Of a DNA stretch of 64,000 bases, positions 54,545 to 64,000 are shown one piece after another. Origin of the DNA: Hygrocybe punicea (taxonomy: Eukaryota > Basidiomycota > Agaricomycetes > Agaricales > Hygrophoraceae); contig OY744467.1 in the NCBI GenBank assembly GCA_963556145.1, forward strand, positions 1,736,001-1,800,000. Direction: 5' to 3'. The notes below the pieces were generated by a model. That model saw only the letters and a list, made by a program, of their open reading frames with translations. It had not been told where the DNA came from and searched no databases. Within the stretch, counting starts at the first letter, position 1. Each line of letters begins with the position of its first letter. Made by a program: the position numbers and the translations under genes.

Positions 54545-56389
54545 ATGAGCCTCCGTAATTGGGCCACCCCCATCGCCGGCACCTCGAAATCCAAAAAAGG
54601 CAAACAACCGCAAGCCAATACATCAACCCCCCAACCCGCCAGAACCACCAGATCCTCGTCCAACATAGAAAACAACATCCCCAGCATCATTCTGGAAACC
54701 ACTGAACCGGACACCCTCCAAGAAGCAGTCGACCACCTCCTCACCAACTCCCTCCTCCCCCCCGATCACGACTACAGTATATCTACATTCACTGGAATCC
54801 TCCGACAACTGGCAGCTTCGGACAGCACTCACACCCTTCCCACAACGGCCACTACTCTCCGATCCATAGCCATAGCCTTAGACTCAATAGATTTCGCCAC
54901 AAAATCTGACATACTCGCCAACTCCATCGCCTCCACCCTCAAATCTCAAACGGATGACATCCACGCATCAATCAAAATAGCTATGGCTCCCATTCTAGAT
55001 AGCATTTCTTCTAAAATCACTGACCTCCAATCTTGCCTTCTAGAAACGAGAGATCAACTCCAACAATCCACGGCGAGCCTCGTCAAAACCTCCACCTCGA
55101 TCGAATCCACCACCTCCTCATACAAGGATGCAGTCCTCGCTCAAACTACATGGGCCCCCCTCAGCAACATAGACCCCCGTATCAAAGTGAAGGAACAACT
55201 ACAAGCACGGCAAATTCTTCTCGACGTAAACAACTCCCCGGAAACCAAAAAAGCCCTGGACATCAGCCTCTCAAAACTCACGGAAAAGGCCAATCACGCA
55301 CTTAGCTCCATGACACCACCGTCCAACTACAAATTCATGGCCACCACGAAGCTCAGGAACGGAGGCATACTACTAGAAGCGAATTCCGACCAAATCCCCA
55401 CCTGGTTACAAGACAACACCCGGCTCACCACATTCCTATCTACCTTCAGTCACGGAGCCTCCGTTAAGAGGCGATCTTACACTATCATAGCTTACTTTGT
55501 CCCACTCATCTTCGATCCAGACGTGCCCGATCACCTCAGGGAAATTGAGGAAACCAACGAACTCCCCCCGCACTCCATCATCCGCGCAAACTGGATCAAA
55601 CTGAAAGAACGTCGCTCAGCAAACCAGACATGCGGTCACGCCATATTCTCCCTGGACTCACCCGACACCGCTAATCTAGTTCTTTCCAAAGGTTTCTTTG
55701 TATGCCACAAGAGAATCAACACCAGCAAATGCAAAAAGGAACCCCTCCGCTGCCTCCGTTGCCATCAATGGAACCATACCGCATCCCGCTGTCCAGCCGA
55801 CTTCGACACATGTGGCACTTGTGGCGACCAACACAGAACGTCGAACTGTTGCAACAAAAATCAACCCTTCTGTACGCCCTGCAAACAAAAATGTCACGCC
55901 ACATGGGACCGTAACTGCCCCTCTTTCCTGCTAAAATGCAAAGAAACAGATGCTCGCAACCCCGAAAACTTACTACCTTTCTACCCCACAGCCGAGCCAT
56001 GGACCCAAAACCCCTCTCATCCCTATGCCCCCACGCCATCCTCCGTTAACGCCCGACCACCACACACAATTCCGCCCAGACTACACTCCCCACTCCCCCT
56101 CCCCCTGCTGTCCCCAGCTTCCCGCCACTACTCTCCACCCCCCTCCATTTTCGACCAGCCTCCTCCCCCCTTGATCCGAAATCGTCGTAACGGATCCAGA
56201 CCCCCCCTACGCCAATCCACTCTAAATATCACCAACCTGCCTCTCAGCCAAAACACCGCCCCCTCCGCCCCTCTCTCCTGGTTCGACGACACAACGCCTC
56301 TCCCCCCCCTTCCCCCCACCCCCATACCCCCCAACGACATCCACGCAATCAGCATACCTCCTCCCACAGCACCGTCGCCTCATGCCTGA
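54545..56389 (+). CDS. LINE ORF1, gag-like RNA-binding protein
   Basis: 614 residues, uninterrupted, starting at ATG 54545. The N-terminal 250 residues are S/T-rich with coiled-coil potential (ITDLQSCLLETRDQLQQSTA). A conserved middle region (residues about 210-390) includes LRNGGILLEANSDQIPTWLQ and FDPDVPDHLREIEETNELPP. Three zinc knuckles follow: C403-x2-C406-x4-H411-x4-C416, CGTCGDQHRTSNC and CTPCKQKCHATWDRNC. The C-terminal 150 residues are proline-rich. It should coat the LINE RNA and act as chaperone. The stop overlaps the ORF2 start (ATGCCTGA), suggesting reinitiation. Confidence 0.9.
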   Translation: MSLRNWATPIAGTSKSKKGKQPQANTSTPQPARTTRSSSNIENNIPSIILETTEPDTLQEAVDHLLTNSLLPPDHDYSISTFTGILRQLAASDSTHTLPTTATTLRSIAIALDSIDFATKSDILANSIASTLKSQTDDIHASIKIAMAPILDSISSKITDLQSCLLETRDQLQQSTASLVKTSTSIESTTSSYKDAVLAQTTWAPLSNIDPRIKVKEQLQARQILLDVNNSPETKKALDISLSKLTEKANHALSSMTPPSNYKFMATTKLRNGGILLEANSDQIPTWLQDNTRLTTFLSTFSHGASVKRRSYTIIAYFVPLIFDPDVPDHLREIEETNELPPHSIIRANWIKLKERRSANQTCGHAIFSLDSPDTANLVLSKGFFVCHKRINTSKCKKEPLRCLRCHQWNHTASRCPADFDTCGTCGDQHRTSNCCNKNQPFCTPCKQKCHATWDRNCPSFLLKCKETDARNPENLLPFYPTAEPWTQNPSHPYAPTPSSVNARPPHTIPPRLHSPLPLPLLSPASRHYSPPPSIFDQPPPPLIRNRRNGSRPPLRQSTLNITNLPLSQNTAPSAPLSWFDDTTPLPPLPPTPIPPNDIHAISIPPPTAPSPHA

Positions 56390-59300
56390 ACAACCTGCTC
56401 CGCATCCCATACACTTAAACATCTGGCAGATTAACCTCAACAAATCAGCGAAAGCACACTGGGACCTCATCAATTCCATGATACACACCAAATGCGACCT
56501 CCTTCTACTACAAGAACCATACTTCGACTATTATGGCAACACCAAAGCCACCCACAATTGGAGAGTAATCTACCCCTCTGACCGTCTCACTTCCAACACG
56601 CCAGTCCGTTCCGTCATCCTAGTCAATGTCAGACTTAACACAAACTCGTGGGAACAAATAAACATCCACGGCTCCAACGACCTTACGGGCATTCGCGTCA
56701 AAGGACCCCTAGGCAACCTCGCCCTCTTCAACATCTACAACGATTGCCTCCATTCCAACACCCTCGATACTCTGCACCTATTCGCCAGGACACATGAAGC
56801 ATCCTTACATCATCACGAGAACGACCACATGTTTTGGTGTGGCGACTTCAACAGACATCACCCACTCTGGGACAAGGAACATAACCACCATCTTTTCACC
56901 GCCAACGCCCTCGCCCAAGCCCGTCACCTCATAGAAGCTACTGCCAACTGTGATATGACGATGGCACTACCTAAGGACCTACCCACCCTCGAATCCATGG
57001 TCACAAAAAACTGGACCAGAACCGATAACGTATTCTGCACAGCGAAATCCACCCACCTCATTTCCGTCTGCGACACCAAACCAGAACTTCGGCCCACAGG
57101 CACTGACTACATCCCCATCCTAACTGCCATTGCTCTCCCCCCCCAGATAAAAACCAACCCCCCTACACGCAACTTCCGCCTAGTCAATTGGGACAACTTC
57201 AGGGATCAACTCAACACCCACCTGTCTCACCTTCCCCCGCCCACACAAATCACCTCACAGATACAGCTCGACAATGCCATTTCAGGCCTCACTACGGCCA
57301 TACAATCATCCATCGAGTTTGCGATTCCCCTTTCGGCCCCCTGTCCCCATTCAAAGCGTTGGTGGACCCCACACCTGAACCAGCTTAAACGAAACAAAAA
57401 CAGGCTAAGTCATCTATCATACAAATTTCGCCTAGACAACACTCACCCAAGCCATAAAGAACATAAAACGGCACGTAATCACTATGGTGCCGAAATCCTA
57501 AAAGCCAAAGAAAGACACTGGGCCGCATTTCTCGATGACGCTAAGGACCACAACATTTGGACCGTAAACAAATGCATATCGAATCCCATAAGCGACTACC
57601 CCAGAGGAGATGGCGGCAAATCAGCCATCCCCACTTTAGAGTACACCCTCCCAAGTGGCCTGACAGCATACGCCACTTCCAACGAGAATAAAAGCCTCGC
57701 TATAGCTAAATCATTCTTTCCCCCGCCACCCTCACACTCCTCCATGCCACCCAATTATAACTACCCTCCCCGCATACCGTTCACAGTGGAAATATCCCAT
57801 GATCAGATCAAAGAACACATCAGCAAGGTCCAACCCCACAAGGTACCAGGCCCAGACGGCATCCCTAATATCGTACTAAAAGAATCAGCCGATCTACTTG
57901 TCGATCGCATCCACCCCATCTTCAATGCGATACTCCGCCTCAAAATCTACCATGACCCGTGGAAAGATTCCATCACCAGGGCGCTACATAAACCGGGCAA
58001 ACCCAGATACGATATACCCAAAGCATACCGTCCCATAGTTCTACTCAACACCCTCCCGAAACTGCTGACTTCTATCGCTGCAGAAATCATCTCCCACATG
58101 GTAGATGAACACCATCTCCTGCCCGCCCACCACTTTGGAGGTCGACCGGGCCACACCACGACAGACTCGATGCACGTTCTAATTCACCGCATCAAACACG
58201 CCTGGCGCAACAAACGAGTCGCGGCAATCCTATTCGTAGATATCGAAGGTGCCTTCCCCAACACAGTAACGGACCGACTACTCCACAACATGCGCAAGAG
58301 AAAGATACCCGAACATCTTGTCTGTCTAGTCGGCAACCTCCTCAAGGATCGCACCACGCGCCTCACCTTCGACGACTACATCTCCGACCCTATCCTCCTC
58401 GCCAATGGCATAGGACAAGGGGACCCGATTTCGATGATTATATACCTCTTCTACAACGCTGACCTAATCGAAATCCCCACAGGTCGCCAGGAACTGGCAG
58501 TAGCCTTCGTCGACGATGTAGCTTACTACGTAGAGGGCAAGGACTTCGCTGAAACCAACCAAATCCTCAAGAAGCTCATGTCGAAACCTGGGGGAGCATA
58601 TTCATGGTCCAAAGAGCACAATTCCAAATTCGAAATCAGCAAATTCGCACTAATAGACTTTTCACAGCGCACCGATATGCCAAGACCACCACTAATCCTA
58701 AACAACACAGCCATCTCGCCAGTCAAGTCTCACCGCTTCCTCGGCATCATCTTGGACCAGCACCTTCGCTGGCACGAACAACGGGAAAATGCCATCGCGA
58801 AGACTACCAAATGGCTACACCTCTTCCGAAGAATCGCACGTCCCAAATCCGGCATACCCAGAAAACTCATGCGTCAACTTTACACCTCAGTGGCAATCCC
58901 AAAGATGATATATGCCGCGGACGTTTGGTACACACCGGTACATAGAATCGCCAATAACGCTCACAGATGCGGGTCAGTAAGAGCGATGCGGGAACTAACC
59001 AAGACCCAACGCATAGCATCGATACCCATCACTGGGGCCCTCAGAACGACACCCAACGACCTCCTCGACCTCCACGCCGGCCTGCTCCCTGTAGACCTCC
59101 TCATGCACAAAGCATGCCACAGATCAATCATCCGACTATCAACATTACCTATCTCACACCCGCTTCACAACCCACTTAGAAAATGCGCCAGACACCTAGT
59201 CGCCAAACACAGATCCCCACTCCACACTCTCACCCACCTCTTTGACATCAACCCTGACCACATAGAACCCATCCGTTTCCCCACTTCCTCCTCCCGTCAC

Positions 59301-60317
59301 CCCCCAGCCTTCAACGCAATCATTCCCCCTTCCAGAGAAGAATTCATCGCATTCCACAACATCGACGATGCCGACATCAAGATATACTCTGATGGCTCGA
59401 CCCTCGACGATGGCGTAGGGGCAGCAGCAGTACTGTACCGCACTGGAAGATCCCGGCCTAAAGTCCTCCGTTACCACCTGGGCTCCAGCACGGATCACCA
59501 CAATGTTGAAGCAGAAAACGTAGCCAGCCTACTTGCCCTACAGTTACTTAGCCGCGAATCTCGTTTACGCTCCACCTCCATATACATCGACTGTCAGCCC
59601 ACCATAAACGTGCTAATCGCACCCTACACGAAATCCGGGCAACACATCCTCGACACCTCCCGTGCCCTCGCGCGGCGCCTGGTCGACACTAATCAACACC
59701 TCACCATCACTCTCAGATGGATCTCGGGGCACGAAGGGGTAGTTGGGAATGAGAGAGCCGACTCCGAAGCTAAGAAAGCAGCGAGAAATGACCCCAGTCC
59801 ACGTCGTACATTACCGGTCGCCCTCCGCAGTGGCACCCTCCCTTCTAACACATCAGCCATCAAACTCACATTCAGCAGACACCTCACAAACCTCTGGCGT
59901 GAGGAATGGCACCAGTCACCACGCTTCGTACACTTCTCCCGCATTGACCCTGACTTCCCTATACGCAATTTCCTTAAAACCGCTGACAATCTAACACGAC
60001 CGCAGACAAGCCTCCTCACCCAGCTACGCACTAACCACATCCCCCTTAATGCTTACCTACACAGAATCAACAGATCCGACACCAACGCCTGCCCCAAATG
60101 CGAAATGGCCATCGAGACCGTCCAGCACTTCCTCTTCGAATGTCCTGCCTACTTCCACGCGCGGCACAAGCTCACCAACGCACTCAGGAACCAAGCCCGT
60201 TCTCTCTCACACCTCCTCAACGACCCCAGAGGCATTCAAGAACTCATCAAATTCATACGAAGCACAGGACGATTAAAAGCCTCATTCGGTGACCTCACCT
60301 CCCCCACGCTCACATAA
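56382..60317 (+). CDS. LINE ORF2, endonuclease-reverse transcriptase-RNase H
   Basis: 1311 residues, uninterrupted. Apurinic-like endonuclease (residues about 12-250): LLLQEPYFD, FWCGDFNRHHPLWD, and GTDYIPIL where copy 1 has GTDHIPIL. The catalytic SDH-type His is Tyr243 here. RT (about 480-760): KVPGPDGIPNIVLKE, FVDIEGAFPNTV, GIGQGDPISMIIY and FVDD at 709-712. Linker with LGIILDQHLRWHEQ. RNase H (about 1000-1135): D1004 in IYSDGS, VEAENVASLLALQL, IYIDCQPT and GHEGVVGNERADSE with D1127. C-terminal zinc motif CPKCEMAIETVQHFLFEC. The order EN-RT-RH-CCHC fits the fungal Tad1 lineage. RT and RNase H look active; the endonuclease is doubtful. Confidence 0.92.
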   Translation: MPEQPAPHPIHLNIWQINLNKSAKAHWDLINSMIHTKCDLLLLQEPYFDYYGNTKATHNWRVIYPSDRLTSNTPVRSVILVNVRLNTNSWEQINIHGSNDLTGIRVKGPLGNLALFNIYNDCLHSNTLDTLHLFARTHEASLHHHENDHMFWCGDFNRHHPLWDKEHNHHLFTANALAQARHLIEATANCDMTMALPKDLPTLESMVTKNWTRTDNVFCTAKSTHLISVCDTKPELRPTGTDYIPILTAIALPPQIKTNPPTRNFRLVNWDNFRDQLNTHLSHLPPPTQITSQIQLDNAISGLTTAIQSSIEFAIPLSAPCPHSKRWWTPHLNQLKRNKNRLSHLSYKFRLDNTHPSHKEHKTARNHYGAEILKAKERHWAAFLDDAKDHNIWTVNKCISNPISDYPRGDGGKSAIPTLEYTLPSGLTAYATSNENKSLAIAKSFFPPPPSHSSMPPNYNYPPRIPFTVEISHDQIKEHISKVQPHKVPGPDGIPNIVLKESADLLVDRIHPIFNAILRLKIYHDPWKDSITRALHKPGKPRYDIPKAYRPIVLLNTLPKLLTSIAAEIISHMVDEHHLLPAHHFGGRPGHTTTDSMHVLIHRIKHAWRNKRVAAILFVDIEGAFPNTVTDRLLHNMRKRKIPEHLVCLVGNLLKDRTTRLTFDDYISDPILLANGIGQGDPISMIIYLFYNADLIEIPTGRQELAVAFVDDVAYYVEGKDFAETNQILKKLMSKPGGAYSWSKEHNSKFEISKFALIDFSQRTDMPRPPLILNNTAISPVKSHRFLGIILDQHLRWHEQRENAIAKTTKWLHLFRRIARPKSGIPRKLMRQLYTSVAIPKMIYAADVWYTPVHRIANNAHRCGSVRAMRELTKTQRIASIPITGALRTTPNDLLDLHAGLLPVDLLMHKACHRSIIRLSTLPISHPLHNPLRKCARHLVAKHRSPLHTLTHLFDINPDHIEPIRFPTSSSRHPPAFNAIIPPSREEFIAFHNIDDADIKIYSDGSTLDDGVGAAAVLYRTGRSRPKVLRYHLGSSTDHHNVEAENVASLLALQLLSRESRLRSTSIYIDCQPTINVLIAPYTKSGQHILDTSRALARRLVDTNQHLTITLRWISGHEGVVGNERADSEAKKAARNDPSPRRTLPVALRSGTLPSNTSAIKLTFSRHLTNLWREEWHQSPRFVHFSRIDPDFPIRNFLKTADNLTRPQTSLLTQLRTNHIPLNAYLHRINRSDTNACPKCEMAIETVQHFLFECPAYFHARHKLTNALRNQARSLSHLLNDPRGIQELIKFIRSTGRLKASFGDLTSPTLT

Positions 60318-60778
60318 CTAACACACTCTTACACAGCATACCTCTCTCTCCCCGCTCGTCCACGTTGGGACATCTCCCTGTCACACGCACGCTTAACAAA
60401 ATTGCAATAAGCACCCGACCCACCGCCCGCATAACCGCTCACCCTCGACCACTCACCCGGCCATCATATCCTCTCTCTCTTTTTTACTTTTCTCCCTGTG
60501 ACAGCCCCCTCCGTGCATGTCCGCCCATGCGGCTGAGCACTTAGTTCGTCTAGACCACCCGTACTCCACCACCCTGCTCTAGACATTGGGCCCCCTCACA
60601 CGTCAGGTCAGGCGTTTAAAACAGCATGGACATGCTGGGACCACGGGGGACTTATTCCGTCGTGGTTGCACTCGCAAACCAGAGGCACAGGTTCCGGGAA
60701 GGCTCCCGTATTTGTATATACTCTTGCCCATGTACGTAAGGTCTAACATAGGGCTCGCCCTGAGGGACAATAATATGA

Positions 60779-60809
<31 letters not shown>
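60318..60809 (+). other. LINE 3' UTR and poly-A
   Basis: Non-coding, C/T-rich at first. The last 120 bp (CATGTACGTAAGGTCTAACA, GGGCTCGCCCTGAGGGACAA) align with the 3' end of copy 1 (CACGTTGTAAGGTCCTACAT, GGGTTCGCCCCAATGGACAT). This shared 3' end is the likely recognition site for the RT. Confidence 0.7.
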
Positions 60810-60810
<1 letters not shown>

Positions 60811-61359
60811 AATCTGACACGAACCTACTCTCAAAACAATGAGACAACGGTGCCCCCCTCCCACTCGATATCCTCCCCAACAACAGCCTGAAAGAAACGA
60901 CTCACTCAGCAAGGGCACCGGATGGACATGGCCAGACGCGCGCCCATGATGAGGATTTTCTGCCCCTCTGGTGAACAGCGCATGCAGGCAGGTATGGCTT
61001 TGCGGTAGAGGTCTGGCTCAGGCTTGGAGCGTGGGAAGGCCATGCACGGTGGGAGGGGCATGCACAGGGGCGAGTGGAGACGTCAGACGGCGACCGTTTA
61101 TGAGGTGCTGTGTTGCTGGTGGTGGTGGTAGTGCTGCGGACCGTGGTGTGGAAGCTGCATGGGGGAGACGAATGCGGATTGGGAGGGTGGGAGTAGGCTG
61201 TACAGGCTTTGTGATGATTGTAATTGTCCAGTTGCAGGGCGTTGGGATGCAGCCGTGTTGTCGTTGTGCGTAGCTAGGCGGATCTTCATTAGTAAAAGTA
61301 AGAAAAAAAACTCAGAGGTGGGTGCACGACCTTCCGCTACGTCTGGGACTGGCACGTGT

Positions 61360-61470
61360 CACTTGTCGTTGCTGCTGGCACTGCTGTTGCTGTCGTTGCC
61401 GCTGTTGCTGTCGCCATCATTGGTCGTTGCTGCTGCTGTCCAGGCTGCTGTTGCCTTGAAAGCATTTGTG
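61360..61470. repeat. GTTGCTG-type trinucleotide tract
   Basis: GTTGCTGCTGGCACTGCTGTTGCTG-like repeats within the right part of the hAT element, matching the GCT/GTT tracts of the other non-autonomous elements. Q/L/A-rich ORFs on either strand are artefacts of composition. Confidence 0.65.
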
Positions 61471-62079
61471 CTGTAATCAGAAATAAGTTGGTAGCAAAAA
61501 AAAAAAACAAGGATTCAAGAAAAGACATAACGGCTTCCATTGCTGCTTCATTCCTTGCCCCTCTGCTGGTCGCCGTTGGGGTGCTGTGGCCTTTGTTTGG
61601 GGTCAGCCGGCCTTGTCGCAAGCTGGTGTGGCTGTGGCTGTTGGCGTCAGGCATGGTGTGGTGAGATTGGTGGTGAGATTCAACCTTGACAGTGGTCGTT
61701 AGGCAGTCTGCTGTTAATTTCCTTTTTTGGATGGCTAGCCGCGGTTTAGCCGTTGCCACAACAGTCTGGTCCAGCTAACAACCCATATATGGGTTAGCCG
61801 TTGTTAGCCGTAGCCGAGCTGAGCCGGACCGCGCTGTGGCAACACTAGGTAGCCCCAAAAGCTCCTAAGAGCAAAATAGTTATTTAGGAAGCAGATGTAG
61901 CTATTTGTGCTGTTCTCTAGCTATTCGTGTATATTTCTACCTATTCCGAATAGCGAATAGTACTAAAGTGGTAGTACCATGTCACCGGTATATCTAGGCG
62001 GAGTTGATAATTGATAAGCAGACTTGCAGCCGCTTGCAATGTCAGCATTTACAGCCGTTTTTGAAATTCTTGAGACTTT

Positions 62080-62430
62080 TTGAATTTTTTTGGTAGTTTA
62101 GAAAAATGTTGACTTAGAAAGTTTTTGAGTGCTGTATTTTATATCTCATGAAATACTGCATGGATTGACATGGTTATAGAGGGAAAGTTGTACTATGTCT
62201 TAAGGGCTAGATACTCCTGTAATTATATTTAGAAAATATTTAGTGTGTGGCGAGTTGTGGATGAAACAAAAGGTAAACCAGTACTTTGTAACACCCCAAA
62301 TGATATTGTCAAGTAGTGCCATCAAATGAACTCCTATGAAGAAGATTGTAGAGAGACAGTTGTTCATTTTGTCAAGGGCTAGAAGTACATATACCGTGTT
62401 TTTCTTTATTTGAGCCAATATTTATGACTT
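62080..62430 (+). repeat. Diverged copy of the foldback arm
   Basis: TCATGAAATACTGCA(T/C), GGGCTAG(A/C), CTCCTGTA, AAGATTGTAG and GGGCTAGAAG occur in the order seen in 52680-52900. Only one arm is recognisable. Confidence 0.62.
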
Positions 62431-62534
62431 TTGTAGTTATGATCTCAATGCAGGCAAGCATAGTAATGATGTAATATTGGCTCAAAGAACAAAAAATAAA
62501 GACAAACATGGGTTGCATGTGTCTACATCTTTAC

Positions 62535-62976
62535 ACTTCTGTATGAATGTGGGACCAGCTGGTGTGTCTGTTCCACTTGCAGGGAGTGCAGAAGGGCTGG
62601 TTGGGGTTGTTGCACGAAGGGGTCCTGTGTTGGCCACCACATGTGCTGCATATGTCATTGTCTTCCAGGCAGCAGGCCACAGTGTGATTCCATTGGTGAC
62701 AGTGTAAGCACCATATGGGCTTCTTCTTACATTTGTTGGTGTCTATCCTCTTGTTACAGATGAAGAAGCCTTTTGATAGAATCTGGTTGGCAGTCTCAGG
62801 GTTACTGAATGAGAAGATTGCATGACCACATGCCTGGTTGGGTGAACAGCAATCTTTAGGTTTGATCCAGTTTACTCATATGATTGAGTCTGCGGGGAGG
62901 TCATTGACCTCTTCAATTTCTCTGAGGTGAGTGGTTGAGTCTGGGTCAAAAGATAGTGGGATAAAGTATGTGATGG
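62535..62976 (-). pseudogene. LINE ORF1 relic (third LINE copy, antisense)
   Basis: Minus strand: ITYFIPLSFDPDSTTHLREI, then NWIKPKD, QACGHAIFSFSNPETANQIL, SKGFFICNKRIDTNKCKKKP, then CLHCHQWNHTVACC, CSTCGGQHRTPSC and CTPCKWNRH. This aligns with residues about 310-470 of the complete ORF1 but is clearly older. It has at least one stop and no ORF2 nearby, and is cut by the small LTR at 62977. Confidence 0.78.
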
Positions 62977-64000
62977 TGTAGTAGTTGTGCCTGACACATC
63001 ATGTGACCAGAGTAGGCAGTTCCCAATGTAGTAGTCAGTTCATCCATCTATCCATCGACCTTTCCCTTTGAGTCCTGCGTGAGCCCTGGAGAGGTCCCTT
63101 GGGACCACTCCAACGTGGTGATGAGAGTGATCTTCAACTCATGGATGTCTTCTCTGCACTTTCCGCACTTTTAGTCTTTTGTTTGCTGGTTTTTCTCATG
63201 AGATGACCTTTTCTGGCCTCACCACCCGCTGCTGTGCACCATGGATTTCTATTCATACCTGGCCATACAGATGCCCGTGCTACACCCCCAGTGCTCTCGT
63301 TCAGTCCCATGGGGCCTACATCGCCCCTCATTGACCCAACAAACGTGGCCACAACCCTTTTTGAACACCAACAGCCCCAAGCCATGTCATCCCATCCACG
63401 CCCATTTTACACCTTTCTAAAGCCAAGATGACCCCCCAACAACCCTGTTTGATGGTTCAAGGCCCCACCTCGCTGCCCATCACCTTGGGAGCACCGCCGT
63501 GACCCCATTTGCACCCTCAATGACCCCACGTCATCAACCTTGGACCTCCCTTTTTTTTTGCGAACCCCAGCCCCATGCGTATCCATCCAAGCCCCAGGAT
63601 GCACACACAATGACCCAACACCCCGTTCTGCCCCAAATGAACCTGTCACCATCCATTTTGGATACCCAAGCACCTGCCACGTCACCACCTTCAACCCCCC
63701 ACTTTTCATATGTCCCGTTCCCAACCCACATTCGTTCAACCCCCCACACCCTCGTTCCATCCACTAGGGTCCCCCGTTGCCCCCCATTTGCCCCAGATGA
63801 GCCCCCACCATTGTTTTCAGAGACCCAAGCCACGTGCCACATCACCATCATGCGGCCCCATTCTGCCAGCACAACTGGCCCCAGACCAACTCACCAAACT
63901 TGCGGCCCACCCCCCAGAGCACCCTGCATCTCATTAACACCCTGAACGAGCCCCCACCACCGTTTTTGGTCACACCACGGATCCGTTGCGCCCCCCCCAT
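62977..64000 (-). mobile_element. Small LTR retrotransposon (TRIM-like), antisense, runs off the window
   Basis: The 136-bp LTR (62977-63112) is followed by interior that matches, inverted, the interior next to the LTR at 33762 (CTCTCATCACCACG; GGCCTCACCACCC...GTGCA(A/C)C(A/C)). The 5' LTR must lie beyond 64000. The interior is C-rich and imperfectly repetitive (CCCATTT.CCCCA, GCCACGTCACCA); its ORFs overlap in all frames and are not conserved. No gene called in 63113-64000. Confidence 0.68.

Larger units (their letters stand above)
54390..60809 (+). mobile_element. Tad-like LINE, copy 2 (structurally complete)
   Basis: 6.4 kb with uninterrupted ORF1 and ORF2, a 3' UTR and a terminal A-run of 28-29 (60782-60809). 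An exact target duplication of 12-13 bp (ACAATCTGACACG) lies at 54377-54389 and up to 60821. Full length by comparison with copy 1, whose 5' end starts at the equivalent base. It sits inside the hAT element 53509-61847. Confidence 0.93.
53509..61847. mobile_element. Non-autonomous hAT-type element (TTAGCC class) hosting a LINE
   Basis: Ends TAGTGTTGCCACGGCTCAG / ...GCGCTGTGGCAACACTA. The exact 8-bp duplication GGTAGCCC lies at 53501-53508 and 61848-61855. Subterminal TTAGCC/GGCTAA repeats. Without LINE copy 2 it is about 1.9 kb: two TCAATTGA sites (53918, 54087), a GTTGCTGCTG tract (about 61365-61465), no transposase. Confidence 0.87.
52437..61975. mobile_element. Outer inverted-repeat unit (CTTTAGTACTATT ends)
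   Basis: CTTTAGTACTATTGGCTATTCC at 52447-52468 faces its inverted counterpart GGAATAGCGAATAGTACTAAAG at about 61950-61971. Beyond them a weaker match (CCGGTGA...GTAC) extends the symmetry. No target duplication was identified, so a single 9.5-kb element is an inference. Removing the 8.3-kb hAT leaves about 1.2 kb, a plausible MITE-sized unit that contains the foldback at 52597-53307. Confidence 0.5.

Noticed and set aside
63499..63945. 148-codon P/H-rich ORF near the window end
   Set aside because: Lies in the non-coding interior of the small LTR element; overlapping ORFs in all frames.

Overview
The window is a repeat-rich stretch of a basidiomycete genome, most likely an agaricomycete mushroom. 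Four things point there: introns of 45-59 nt with GT-AG borders in every host gene that can be spliced by eye; families typical of mushrooms (a KDZ-type transposase with CxC5/CxC6 cysteine clusters, a DUF6532-like gene, an F-box-free BTB/POZ protein, an RTC4-like protein); Tad-like LINEs; and hAT elements with 8-bp target duplications. No rRNA, tRNA or CRISPR array was seen. All names come from reading translations; no database search was possible.

Layout. 501-12623: a decayed RTC4-like gene split by a 9.4-kb Tad-like LINE, which itself carries two DNA-transposon insertions (5585-6633 and 8219-10135). 13266-21003: a host-gene island with a BTB/POZ gene (-), a divergent Cys-rich gene of unknown function (+), a KDZ-type transposase gene (-) and an intact DHA2-type MFS exporter (+). 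21218-38510: one gag-like ORF (-) torn open by a hAT element (21495-23594) and a Ty1/copia element (23696-38312, -). The copia element is filled with further insertions, at least five levels deep. 38511-42250: transposon debris, including a KDZ C-terminal relic. 42481-46041: a DUF6532-like gene interrupted by a hAT element. 46763-50210: a hAT element with its own decayed transposase. 51427-52392: an intact TDP2-like phosphodiesterase gene (-). 52437-61975: an inverted-terminal-repeat unit holding a foldback palindrome and an 8.3-kb hAT element, inside which sits a structurally complete LINE (54390-60809). 62535-64000: an antisense LINE ORF1 relic and a small LTR element running off the window.

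The intact cellular genes appear to be the BTB gene, the MFS transporter and the TDP2-like gene. Many other ORFs carry in-frame TGA codons where arginine CGA is expected, consistent with decay of methylated CpG.

The most novel theme is a set of non-autonomous hAT-type elements. They have different termini but mostly share 8-bp target duplications, a hairpin centred on TCAATTGA with CTCGCGAA-like arms, and in most cases a trinucleotide-repeat tract. A hAT with a recognisable transposase lies in the same window. Element boundaries are supported by target-site duplications and, in several cases, by an uninterrupted paralogous or coding 'empty site' elsewhere in the window.
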